Below are positions 1-6,957 of a DNA stretch of 12,614 nucleotides, one piece after another. The DNA lies in the NCBI GenBank assembly GCA_903904635.1, contig CAIVDH010000078.1, forward strand, positions 1 to 12,614. The letters are read 5' to 3'. The stretch's first letter is position 1, and each line of letters starts with the position of its first letter. A program made the translations under genes and the position numbers. The DNA is from an uncultured Burkholderiales bacterium (GTDB lineage: Bacteria; Pseudomonadota; Gammaproteobacteria; Burkholderiales; Burkholderiaceae_D). The notes below the pieces were generated by a model. That model had not been told where the DNA came from. It ran no database searches and saw nothing but the letters and a program-made list of their open reading frames with translations.

Positions 1-804
1 GTGCAATTTTTGGAAGCACCGCACACGACAGATGGCGTGATAGCGCTTGCCCATCACCCCAAATATATACAAAGCGTAATAAACGGCACGCTGTCGCCAG
101 AGGCGCAGAAGGCGATTGGTTTTCCGTGGTCGCCAGAGATGGTTGAGCGCTCACGCCGCGCAACCGGTGCCACCATCGCTGCGTGTCGTGCTGCAATGAC
201 GGATGGGTTTGCGGTCAATCTCGCCGGCGGCACGCATCATGCACAGGCTGATCGTGGTGAGGGATTTTGTGTTTTTAATGATGCCGCTATTGCAGCCCGA
301 CTGATGCAAGCGGAGCGCCTAGTGTCCCGGGTAGCCATTATCGATCTCGATGTACATCAAGGTAATGGTACGGCGTCTATTTTGGCTAATGATGATTCCG
401 TTTTTACCTTGTCGTTGCATGGCGAAAATAACTATCCATTTATCAAGGCACATAGCGATCTCGATGTGGCACTACCTGATGGTACCCAGGATGACGATTA
501 CATGGCTGCACTGGAGCACGCTATGTCTGACATGTTTGCCCGCTTTACGCCACAGTTAATTATTTATCTCGCTGGTGCAGATGTTTATGAGGGGGATCGT
601 CTGGGCAGACTGAAGTTAACTAAAAACGGGCTGGCAGCCAGAGATAATTTTGTGATGCAGACTGCTTATGCGCGTCGGCTGCCGATGGCAATTGCGATGG
701 CAGGTGGCTATGGCAAAGACATAGCAGATACAGTAGCGATACATCTGCAAACAGTGACTATCGCCGCGGCCTACTGCGCCAAGAGCATTGAGGAGCGCAA
801 TTGA
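1..804 (+). CDS. Histone deacetylase family protein (zinc amidohydrolase), 5'-truncated
   Basis: Zn-dependent deacetylase of the arginase/deacetylase fold, cytoplasmic. Bacterial members remove acetyl groups from small molecules such as acetylpolyamines, or from protein lysines; the substrate here cannot be read. With residue 1 at base 1, the catalytic set is complete: the His pair in GGTHH (79-80), the metal ligands in DLDVHQGNGT (Asp117, His119), Asp194 in AGADVYEGDRLG, and the transition-state Tyr237 in GGYG. The frame is open from the first base, no ribosome site is visible and the family is usually about 300 residues or more, so roughly 35-45 N-terminal residues lie left of the window and the GTG at base 1 is probably an internal Val codon. 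The stop overlaps the next gene's start (TTGA), so the gene belongs to the five-gene run that follows. Family call is firm; substrate is unknown. Confidence 0.93.
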   Translation: MQFLEAPHTTDGVIALAHHPKYIQSVINGTLSPEAQKAIGFPWSPEMVERSRRATGATIAACRAAMTDGFAVNLAGGTHHAQADRGEGFCVFNDAAIAARLMQAERLVSRVAIIDLDVHQGNGTASILANDDSVFTLSLHGENNYPFIKAHSDLDVALPDGTQDDDYMAALEHAMSDMFARFTPQLIIYLAGADVYEGDRLGRLKLTKNGLAARDNFVMQTAYARRLPMAIAMAGGYGKDIADTVAIHLQTVTIAAAYCAKSIEERN

Positions 805-1706
805 ACATCGGCGTGAATGATCGATTTATAAAAATAACGGCAGGACTCAACAATGTCGGCTTGCCGCTGCTGTTTGTACTGATCTGGAGTACCGGTTTTA
901 TTGTGGCGAAGTTTGGTTTGCCCTATGCACCGCCACTAACTTTTCTTTTACTACGCTATGCAGGTGTACTGGCGATTTTACTGCCTGCGCTTTATCTGGT
1001 TCGCGCACCTTGGCCCCGGGGTATAGCGCTGCATATCGGCATAGCAGGTATTTTGGTACAGGCTGGTTATTTATCGGGCGTATGGTGCGCGATCAAGCTG
1101 GGTATGCCGGCCGGATTGTCTGCGCTGATAGTCGGACTGCAGCCTCTTTTGACTGGTATTTCAGCCAGGCTGGTTGGTGAGCCTGTGATGCCGCGTCAAT
1201 GGCTGGGTCTGATTTTAGGGTTGACTGGCGTGGCCATGGTTGTTGGTGCAAAACTGAGCCTGGATGGGGTATCGGTGCAGACGGTCATGCTCTGTGTATT
1301 GGCTTTAATATCGATTACAGCTGGCACCATGTATCAAAGAAAATTTTGCCCCCGCTTTGATTTGCGCACCGGTGCAACGATACAGTTTGCGGCATCACTG
1401 ATACTGACTCTGCCATTTGCAATCTGGCTGGAGAATATGAGCCTGTCTTTCGACACAGTACAATGGACGCCGCGTTTTATAGGCGCGTTGTTATGGTCAA
1501 TACTGGCGCTGTCTATCGGTGCGATGTTTTTGTTGTATACGCTGATACGAAAAAATGCAGCTACCCATGTCTCAAGTCTGATGTATCTGACGCCGCCGGT
1601 AACGGCATTGTTGGCATGGCTGCTGTTTTCTGAATCGCTGACGTTTACTGGACTGGCTGGCATGTTGCTGGCAGCAGCAGGCGTGGCTTTTGTAGTGAAA
1701 AAATAA
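801..1706 (+). CDS. EamA/DMT-family transporter (inner membrane exporter)
   Basis: Drug/metabolite-transporter superfamily protein of 301 residues, the usual length for a two-repeat EamA protein of about ten membrane helices. Long hydrophobic stretches run throughout. The first repeat begins with LPLLFVLIWSTGFIVAKFG and the second lies around residues 155-300, ending in LLAAAGVAFVVKK. Members export amino acids, purines or other small metabolites; the substrate here is not readable. I chose TTG at 801 as start because a strong AGGAG (791-795) lies five bases upstream and the codon overlaps the previous stop as TTGA. The in-frame GTG at 813 is too far from that site. The stop overlaps the next ATG by one base (TAATG). 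The position inside the operon suggests export or import of a substrate or product handled by its neighbours, which is inference. Confidence 0.93.
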   Translation: MNIGVNDRFIKITAGLNNVGLPLLFVLIWSTGFIVAKFGLPYAPPLTFLLLRYAGVLAILLPALYLVRAPWPRGIALHIGIAGILVQAGYLSGVWCAIKLGMPAGLSALIVGLQPLLTGISARLVGEPVMPRQWLGLILGLTGVAMVVGAKLSLDGVSVQTVMLCVLALISITAGTMYQRKFCPRFDLRTGATIQFAASLILTLPFAIWLENMSLSFDTVQWTPRFIGALLWSILALSIGAMFLLYTLIRKNAATHVSSLMYLTPPVTALLAWLLFSESLTFTGLAGMLLAAAGVAFVVKK

Positions 1707-2158
1707 TGCGCGACACACCAAAAACCAAAAAAGATTTCCGACATTTTTATCCGATCACGACTCGATGGATGGATAACGATGCATATGGACATGTGAATAA
1801 TGTTGTCTACTATTTGTGGTTCGATACGGTAGTCAATCAGTTCTTAATTGCCAATGGCACGCTCGATATACACGCCGGTGAGACTATCGGTCTGGTGGTG
1901 GAGAGCCACTGCAATTATTTTTCTCCGGTGGCGTTTCCCGAGCCTGTCACTGCTGGGCTGTGTGTGAGCAAACTGGGTAACACCAGTGTGCGCTACGAAG
2001 TTGGCATTTTTCGTGGCGATGCAGAGCTGGCTTCCGCGCAGGGGCATTTCATTCATGTGTATGTAGACCGTGATACCCGCAAGGCCGTTTCAATTCCAGC
2101 GGCCACGCGTGCGCTATTGGCCACCATACAACTACCTGTTTTAACTTCGGAGCCTTGA
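1706..2158 (+). CDS. Acyl-CoA thioesterase, hotdog fold (4HBT family)
   Basis: Small cytoplasmic thioesterase of 150 residues, the standard size for a single hotdog domain. The signature DNDAYGHVNNVVYYLWF is at residues 23-39. Its Asp25 aligns with the catalytic Asp of 4-hydroxybenzoyl-CoA thioesterase-type enzymes, and GHVNN opens the central helix. Downstream, strand sequences such as SVRYEVGIF and AQGHFIHVYVD complete the fold. The expected reaction is hydrolysis of an acyl-CoA to acid plus CoA; chain length or aromatic preference cannot be told. The start ATG overlaps the transporter stop by one base, and the stop TGA overlaps the next ATG (ATGA), so translation is coupled on both sides. 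Confidence 0.92.
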   Translation: MRDTPKTKKDFRHFYPITTRWMDNDAYGHVNNVVYYLWFDTVVNQFLIANGTLDIHAGETIGLVVESHCNYFSPVAFPEPVTAGLCVSKLGNTSVRYEVGIFRGDAELASAQGHFIHVYVDRDTRKAVSIPAATRALLATIQLPVLTSEP

Positions 2159-2853
2159 TGATGAATTCAACTGACAAAAAAATCGTCGATGCGGCGATTA
2201 CTTCACGTCGTTCCATACGTGCTTTTTTGCCTAAAAAAATTGAGCGTAGTGATATTGAAGAGCTGCTTGCTGTGGCTGCGCGCGCGCCATCCGGCTCTAA
2301 TACCCAGCCCTGGAAGGTCAGGGTGCTATCAGGTGCGGCACTCAATAATCTGTCCGAAGAAATTCTGAAAGCCTATCTCGATCCGGTAGAGGCGCCGACC
2401 CATACTGAGGAATACAACTACTATCCGCTGAAATGGGTTTCGCCCTATGTAGACAGACGTCGCAAGGTGGGCTGGGATTTATATGCACTGGTAGGACTGA
2501 CCCGCGATGATAAAGCGGGTATGCAGGCTCAGCATGGACGTAACTATGCGTTCTTCGATGCGCCGGTCGGATTGATTTTTACGATAGACCGGGTGATGGA
2601 GCAAGGCTCGTGGCTGGATTACGGCATGTTTTTGCAAAATATAATGGTCGCTGCCCGTGCGCGCGGGCTTGATACTTGTCCACAAGCGGCATTTGCACCG
2701 TTTCATCGCGTCGTCTCGCGTGTGCTGAAACTCGACGATGGCGAGCAACTGGTTTGCGGTATGGCTTTGGGCTATGCAGACCCGGATAAAATTGAAAATT
2801 CGCTGCTGACTGAACGCGAACCTGTTTCAGGTTTCGTACAATTTCTGGAGTAA
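2158..2853 (+). CDS. Nitroreductase family protein (FMN-dependent oxidoreductase)
   Basis: Flavoprotein of 231 residues in the nitroreductase superfamily. The N-terminal FMN phosphate/ribityl motif SRRSIRAFLPKKI is at about residues 17-29, followed by AARAPSGSNTQPWKV (41-54), the second classical FMN-binding segment. The C-terminal part has GLDTCPQAAF and GMALGYADPDK, also typical of the family. Members use NAD(P)H to reduce nitroaromatics or quinones, and some act as enoate or dehydrohalogenating reductases. ATG at 2158 is chosen because GGAG (2149-2152) is five bases upstream and it overlaps the previous stop as ATGA; ATG at 2161 is an equal alternative. Four bases separate it from the next gene. 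The natural substrate is unknown. Confidence 0.92.
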   Translation: MMNSTDKKIVDAAITSRRSIRAFLPKKIERSDIEELLAVAARAPSGSNTQPWKVRVLSGAALNNLSEEILKAYLDPVEAPTHTEEYNYYPLKWVSPYVDRRRKVGWDLYALVGLTRDDKAGMQAQHGRNYAFFDAPVGLIFTIDRVMEQGSWLDYGMFLQNIMVAARARGLDTCPQAAFAPFHRVVSRVLKLDDGEQLVCGMALGYADPDKIENSLLTEREPVSGFVQFLE

Positions 2854-2857
2854 GGTT

Positions 2858-3925
2858 GTGAAAAAAATCGCAGTGATTGCCGGTGATGGCATAGGACGTG
2901 AAGTGGTGCCTGAAGGTTTGCGCGTGCTGGATGCGGCAGCGAGAAAATTCAATATCGCGCTGTCATTTGATCATTTTGATTTTGCCAGTTGCGATTACTA
3001 TGCGCGGCATGGTCAGATGATGCCGGATAACTGGAAAGAACAAATCGGCCATCATGATGCGATTTTTTTCGGTGCTGTCGGTTGGCCTGAGACTGTGCCT
3101 GATCATATTTCGCTATGGGGCTCGCTGCTGAAATTCCGGCGTGAATTTGATCAGTATGTAAATTTGCGGCCTTGCCGTTTGATGCCCGGCATACCCTCTC
3201 CCCTGGCACATCGTAATCCCGGCGATATTGATTTTTATGTAGTGCGTGAAAATACGGAAGGTGAGTATTCTTCAGTGGGTGGTCGCATGTATGAAGGCAC
3301 TGCGCGCGAGGTGGTGTTTCAGCAGAGCGTGTTCTCGCGTACCGGCACGGATCGTATTTTGCAGTATGCGTTTGATCTTGCGCAGCGCCGTCCTAAAAAA
3401 CATTTGACCTCTGCGACCAAGTCAAATGGCATTTCCATCACCATGCCGTATTGGGATGAACGGGTGGCTGCGATGGCGCAGGCTTATCCGCAGGTGAAAT
3501 GGGATAAGTATCACATTGATATTTTGTGTGCGAATTTTGTTTTGCATCCGGATTGGTTTGATGTGGTGGTTGCATCCAATTTGTTTGGTGATATTTTGTC
3601 TGACCTGGGGCCAGCTTGTACGGGTACGATTGCAATTGCGCCTTCGGCCAATATCAATCCTGAGGGTCTGTATCCATCGTTGTTTGAGCCGGTGCATGGC
3701 TCAGCACCTGATATTGCTGGCAAAGGAGTGGCAAACCCGATAGGACAGATCTGGTGTGGCGCGATGATGCTGGAGCATTTCGGTTATGCCGATGCGGGTG
3801 CGGCGATTGTTCGTGCTATTGAGAGCGTATTGGAAGCTGGTGCAGCGCATGCACCGTTCACTCCGGATATGGGCGGCAAGGCCGGTACGTCAGATCTGGG
3901 TGCAGCGATTGCAGCGGCGGTGTAA
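2858..3925 (+). CDS. Tartrate dehydrogenase / D-malate dehydrogenase (decarboxylating) family protein
   Basis: NAD-dependent, Mg/Mn-dependent beta-decarboxylating dehydrogenase of the isocitrate/isopropylmalate family, 355 residues and full length. The family acts on tartrate, D-malate or 3-isopropylmalate (compare TtuC and DmlA). Seen: N-terminal AVIAGDGIGREVVPE, substrate arginines Arg94, Arg104 and Arg130 (FRREFDQ, NLRPCR, VVRENTEGEYS), Lys188 (TKSNG), metal ligands Asp221, Asp245 and Asp249 (DILCANF, LFGDILSD), and the adenine-binding region FEPVHGSAPDIAGKG. The segment GAVGWPETVPDHISLWG is of tartrate-dehydrogenase type rather than LeuB type. Start is GTG at 2858, with GGAG (2847-2850) seven bases upstream. 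It is the last gene of the five-gene run. Family certain; tartrate versus D-malate preference not decidable from sequence. Confidence 0.92.
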   Translation: MKKIAVIAGDGIGREVVPEGLRVLDAAARKFNIALSFDHFDFASCDYYARHGQMMPDNWKEQIGHHDAIFFGAVGWPETVPDHISLWGSLLKFRREFDQYVNLRPCRLMPGIPSPLAHRNPGDIDFYVVRENTEGEYSSVGGRMYEGTAREVVFQQSVFSRTGTDRILQYAFDLAQRRPKKHLTSATKSNGISITMPYWDERVAAMAQAYPQVKWDKYHIDILCANFVLHPDWFDVVVASNLFGDILSDLGPACTGTIAIAPSANINPEGLYPSLFEPVHGSAPDIAGKGVANPIGQIWCGAMMLEHFGYADAGAAIVRAIESVLEAGAAHAPFTPDMGGKAGTSDLGAAIAAAV

Positions 3926-3936
3926 TTTGATTCCCC

Positions 3937-3962
3937 GCAAGTTTGGCAATTCAAAACTTTGC
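3937..3962 (+). terminator. Weak hairpin downstream of the dehydrogenase gene (possible transcript end)
   Basis: GCAAGTTT (3937-3944) pairs with AAACTTTGC (3954-3962) with one bulged base and a nine-base loop, 12 bases after the stop codon. No run of T follows directly, only TAAAAAGATATTTTC, so if it terminates transcription it does so weakly. It is the only candidate end signal between this operon and pbpG; the rest of 3926-4088 is AT-rich. Confidence 0.25.
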
Positions 3963-4088
3963 TAAAAAGATATTTTCTGTCATAAGTTTGTTTAATTGCT
4001 TACTCTAACTCCTTAATTCTCTTGCGGAATTTTTCCATTTTGCTAAACTGCAAGACAATAATTAATCGCAGTAACGCTGGGAGCACAG

Positions 4089-5174
4089 ATGCGCCGTTTT
4101 TCAATTGGATTTTTAGTTTCGTTTTTGGCAGTGGCTGTGTTGGCGCCCGTTTCTTTTTCTGCGCAAGCAAATACGCGTAAACCCGTCAGTTCTTCAGCGA
4201 GTAAAAAAGTAGTTGGCAAACATGCCAAAGTATTACGTAAAACAGCTACTAAGAAAAATAATGCCCGTTCAGAAAAGCTGGCATCAGCCAAGCAAAAACG
4301 TAAGTCACCTGTTCAGCGCGTTGCCTTTGCCACGGCTTTTTCTGGCGTGCCGCCGCTGCTGAGTGCGGGTGATCTGGCGGGCCTGAGCCTGACGCGTGAT
4401 CCGCTGGATTTGAAATCCAATGTTGCATTGGTATTGGATCAGTCTAGCAATGAAGTTTTGTTCGAAAAAAATTCTGCAGTGTCTTTGCCTATCGCATCTA
4501 TTACCAAGCTCATGACTAGTCTGGTTGTAGTCGAAGCGGCGCAAGACCTTAATGAGCTCTTACTCGTTACCGAAGATGATGTCGATCGTGAAAAATTCAG
4601 CCATTCACGTCTGCGTGTGGGCTCTCAGCTCAGCCGTGCCAATATGCTGCATATTGCTTTGATGAGTTCTGAAAATCGTGCAGCATCTGCGCTGGGTCGT
4701 CATTATCCAGGTGGCCTGTCTGCTTTTGTTATGGCGATGAATGCAAAAGCATCCGAGCTTGGTATGAGTGGCTCGCATTTTGCTGATGCAACCGGCCTTT
4801 CGAGCACCAATGTTTCCAGTGCGCGTGACTTGGCCAAGCTCGTGATTGCTGCGCATCGCCATCCGTTGATTCGTCAGTATTCAACCGACAGTCGCTATGC
4901 CGTTGATCCGGGTGGACGCCAGCTTCAATATCGTAATTCAAATGGTCTGATCGAAAATCCTGATTGGGAAATCGGTTTGCAAAAAACGGGTTACATCTCC
5001 GAAGCCGGTCGTTGTCTGGTGATGCAGGTAAGCATCGCTGCCAGGCCTATCGTGATGATTTTCCTTGATGCAAAGAGCAAGCAGTCGCGTTTGGCAGATG
5101 CAGACCGCATTCGTAAGTGGCTGGAAAATCGCGCCACCTCGGCTATGTCAGTTCGCGCTGACTCACGCAGTTAA
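4089..5174 (+). CDS. pbpG: D-alanyl-D-alanine endopeptidase PbpG (PBP7-type, peptidase S11)
   Basis: Low-molecular-weight penicillin-binding protein that cleaves D-Ala-meso-DAP cross-links in peptidoglycan, acting in the periplasm. The protein has 361 residues. A signal peptide spans 1-27 (MRRF, hydrophobic core to residue 24, AQA just before the cleavage point). Residues 30-77 form a very basic, low-complexity linker with 17 Lys/Arg. The serine peptidase domain starts near residue 105. The three catalytic motifs are intact: SITK (137-140, nucleophile Ser137), SEN (194-196) and KTG (299-301). The start is supported by GGGAG (4079-4083) five bases upstream. A possible sigma70 promoter, TTGCGG (4022-4027) with TAAACT (4044-4049) at 16-base spacing, lies in the 163-base gap before it; this is a weak call. 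The basic linker makes it longer than E. coli PBP7. Confidence 0.93.
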   Translation: MRRFSIGFLVSFLAVAVLAPVSFSAQANTRKPVSSSASKKVVGKHAKVLRKTATKKNNARSEKLASAKQKRKSPVQRVAFATAFSGVPPLLSAGDLAGLSLTRDPLDLKSNVALVLDQSSNEVLFEKNSAVSLPIASITKLMTSLVVVEAAQDLNELLLVTEDDVDREKFSHSRLRVGSQLSRANMLHIALMSSENRAASALGRHYPGGLSAFVMAMNAKASELGMSGSHFADATGLSSTNVSSARDLAKLVIAAHRHPLIRQYSTDSRYAVDPGGRQLQYRNSNGLIENPDWEIGLQKTGYISEAGRCLVMQVSIAARPIVMIFLDAKSKQSRLADADRIRKWLENRATSAMSVRADSRS

Positions 5175-5191
5175 ATACCCATTTATTAATA

Positions 5192-5220
5192 AAAAAAAGC
5201 GAACATAGTTCGCTTTTTTT
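5192..5220. terminator. Bidirectional rho-independent terminator between pbpG and the IclR gene
   Basis: A perfect 13-bp inverted repeat: seven A then GCGAAC (5192-5204), loop ATA, GTTCGC then seven T (5208-5220). The GC-containing core flanked by A and T runs gives a U-tract on either strand. It sits 17 bases after the pbpG stop and 26 bases after the end of the convergent regulator gene, so it can serve both transcripts. Confidence 0.93.
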
Positions 5221-5246
5221 ATGTCTGCAGAAAATTGATAGGTGCT

Positions 5247-6035
5247 CTAAATAATGGTCTCTGGTCGGTAGCCTAAAACAGCTGAGATTTTATTGACAGT
5301 CAGCGTCAGATCTTCCAGCCATTCTTCCTGCAATCTATCAGCCGGAGCCGAGATGGAAAGGCCCGCTATCAATCGACCTGAATCATCGCGTATGCCAGCT
5401 GCCATACAGCGCACGCCCAGCTCGAGTTCCTCATTGTCGCGGGCGTAGCCACGCGCTCTGACTAGTGATAAATCACGTTCCAGTTTTGCCAGATCAGTGA
5501 TGGAATTTTTATTGTGACCTGCTAATCCTGTGCGGGTAGCGTAAGCACGAACCAGCTTGGGGTCATCGACGGATAAAAATAATTTGCCAGTTGAGGTCAG
5601 GTGTAGCGGTGCCCGGCCGCCTATGGCTCTGACTACCTGCATGCCGGAACGCTCTGAAAATGCCCGGTCTATATAAACAATTTCATCACCCTGACGTACG
5701 GAAAGATTCACAGTCTGCTGGGTTTTGCGATGCAGCTCACGCATGAAATCGAGTGAGGCTTCGCGTACATTCAAGCGGCTTTTGACGATATTGCCAAGCT
5801 CTAGCAAGCGCATACCGAGGCGGTAGCTGCCAGGCTCAGAGCGGTCAACAAAACGTTTTGCCACCATATCGTTGAGAATACGATGTGCTGTGGAGGGATG
5901 CAGCCCGGTTACCTTAGATAATTCTTTCAGGCTGACCGGATCGGGATAGTTTGCCAGTGCATCGAGCAATGTGATCATCCTTTCGATCACTTGTATCGAA
6001 GTTTTGTCATTTTGCGAAGAGGAATCGGCTTTCAT
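5247..6035 (-). CDS. IclR-family transcriptional regulator, divergent from lutAB
   Basis: DNA-binding regulator of 262 residues, normal for the IclR family. The N-terminal winged helix-turn-helix covers about residues 14-75, with SLKELSKVTGLHPSTAHRIL (35-54) as HTH and YRLGMRLLELGN closing the wing and linker. The C-terminal effector domain spans about 90-258, with GRAPLHLTSTGK, the conserved CMAAGIRD region and GLSISAP. IclR proteins bind small organic acids and act as tetramers or dimers of dimers. I chose ATG at 6035; the frame also opens at 6077, but the extra 14 residues (MWYKRLLLHCTKR...) are not family-like and would overlap the promoter. No strong ribosome site is visible at 6035. Divergence from lutA makes lutAB its most likely target, along with its own gene; this is inference, and the effector (lactate or another 2-hydroxy acid) is unknown. 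Confidence 0.92.
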   Translation of the reverse strand: MKADSSSQNDKTSIQVIERMITLLDALANYPDPVSLKELSKVTGLHPSTAHRILNDMVAKRFVDRSEPGSYRLGMRLLELGNIVKSRLNVREASLDFMRELHRKTQQTVNLSVRQGDEIVYIDRAFSERSGMQVVRAIGGRAPLHLTSTGKLFLSVDDPKLVRAYATRTGLAGHNKNSITDLAKLERDLSLVRARGYARDNEELELGVRCMAAGIRDDSGRLIAGLSISAPADRLQEEWLEDLTLTVNKISAVLGYRPETII

Positions 6036-6055
6036 TATGCGCTTGGTGCAATGCA

Positions 6056-6070
6056 ATAAAAGTCTTTTAT
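6056..6070. promoter_or_regulatory. Candidate operator: perfect 15-bp palindrome upstream of the IclR gene
   Basis: ATAAAAG-T-CTTTTAT, with 7-bp arms around one central base, 21 bases upstream of the regulator's start codon. It overlaps the predicted -10 of the regulator promoter. IclR-family operators are short AT-containing palindromes of about this size, so autorepression is plausible. A second small palindrome, CACA-A-TGTG (6073-6081), lies next to it in the same promoter spacer. The palindrome is seen directly; binding is inference. Confidence 0.5.
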
Positions 6071-6095
6071 ACCACAATGTGAAACGCCATCACAA
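6066..6095 (-). promoter_or_regulatory. Predicted sigma70 promoter of the IclR gene
   Basis: On the minus strand, TTGTGA (6095-6090) as -35 and TATAAA (6071-6066) as -10 are separated by 18 bases. The -10 is 30 bases upstream of the start codon, a reasonable leader length, and it overlaps the palindrome at 6056-6070. Confidence 0.45.
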
Positions 6096-6219
6096 GCCTC
6101 TAGCCCAAAGATTTGGATTAAACCGGCAAATTATTTTCATGCTGACTCGCTGTGCCGCCAGACGCACAAACACCGGATAATCACTACTTGAAAATAAGCT
6201 GCAAAATTTGGGGATAACA
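6096..6219 (+). other. Remaining lutA upstream region, no confident promoter
   Basis: This is the lutA side of the 184-base divergent gap. GATAAT (6176-6181) would fit a -10 about 40 bases before lutA but has no convincing -35. An interrupted inverted repeat TGTGC-N8-GCACA (6151-6168) sits just upstream of it and could be a regulator site. GGGGA (6210-6214) is the lutA ribosome site. Nothing else stands out. Confidence 0.3.
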
Positions 6220-6957
6220 ATGCGTGTTGGATTATTTGTAACTTGTCTGGTTGATGTAATGCGCCCGGAAATCGGCTTTTCAGCGATAAAACTGCTGGAA
6301 TCTGGAGGTTGTGAAGTGGTCGTCCCTGAGCAGCAGACTTGCTGTGGTCAGCCAGGCTACAGCGCCGGCAATCGCAATTCGGCATTGGCGCTTGCAGAGA
6401 AATTTATCGATGAATTTGAGCATTTTGATTACATCGTCATACCGTCCGGCTCTTGCGGTGGCATGGTTAAGACGCATTATGCCGATGTGTTGGCAGGCCA
6501 TCCTGATTTGCTGTCGCGTTATGCAAAGTTACAGCCTAAGGTATTTGAACTAACTGATTTTCTACATAGCGTGATCAAACTCGACAAGCTGCCTGCTGCT
6601 GGTACTGATAGTGTCCAAGGCTTGGTTACGTATCATGATTCTTGCTGCGGACTGCGTGAGCTCGGTGTGCAGCTGCAGCCTCGTGCCTTGCTGGCCAAAC
6701 GTGAAGGTGTTGAATTGAAAGAGATGAATGTAGCGCGCACTTGTTGCGGTTTTGGTGGAACGTTTGCGGTCAAGTATGGTGATATTTCGACGGCAATAGT
6801 TGATGAGAAGTGTGGACATATCCATGATAGCGGCGCCGAAACGGTGGTGCTGGGTGATTTAGGTTGCATGCTCAATATCGAAGGACGCTTAAGGCGCACT
6901 GGCGACTTCAAAACCCGTGTGCTGCATGTAGCGCAAGTATTAGCTGGAGACGCATGA
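6220..6957 (+). CDS. lutA: L-lactate utilization protein LutA (cysteine-rich domain, YkgE-like)
   Basis: Subunit of the LutABC (YkgEFG) iron-sulfur complex, which oxidises L-lactate to pyruvate and passes electrons to the respiratory chain at the membrane. The protein has 245 residues, usual for LutA. It carries two CCG cysteine-rich modules of the GlpC/HdrB/GlcF type: CCGQPGYSAGN (41-51) with Cys79 in SGSCGG, and HDSCCGLRELG (139-149) with CCGFGGTFAVKY (175-186) and Cys216. These bind a non-canonical cubane cluster in relatives. The start is ATG 6220, with GGGGA (6210-6214) five bases upstream; a TTG four codons earlier lies on the ribosome site and is rejected. The stop overlaps the lutB start (ATGA). 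The divergent IclR regulator probably controls it. Confidence 0.93.
   Translation: MRVGLFVTCLVDVMRPEIGFSAIKLLESGGCEVVVPEQQTCCGQPGYSAGNRNSALALAEKFIDEFEHFDYIVIPSGSCGGMVKTHYADVLAGHPDLLSRYAKLQPKVFELTDFLHSVIKLDKLPAAGTDSVQGLVTYHDSCCGLRELGVQLQPRALLAKREGVELKEMNVARTCCGFGGTFAVKYGDISTAIVDEKCGHIHDSGAETVVLGDLGCMLNIEGRLRRTGDFKTRVLHVAQVLAGDA

Noticed and set aside
1334..1792. 152-codon open frame on the minus strand opposite the transporter and thioesterase genes
   Set aside because: Antisense shadow of two well-supported genes; the composition looks like reverse-read membrane protein codons, with no recognisable domain or ribosome site.
6036..6077. Longer N-terminus for the IclR regulator
   Set aside because: It would cover the predicted -10 and palindrome and adds residues unlike the family; ATG 6035 gives the normal 262-residue length.
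6864..6953. Possible longer LutB N-terminus
   Set aside because: The extra 30 residues lie wholly inside lutA and do not look like LutB. ATG 6954 has GGAGA upstream and gives the family length.
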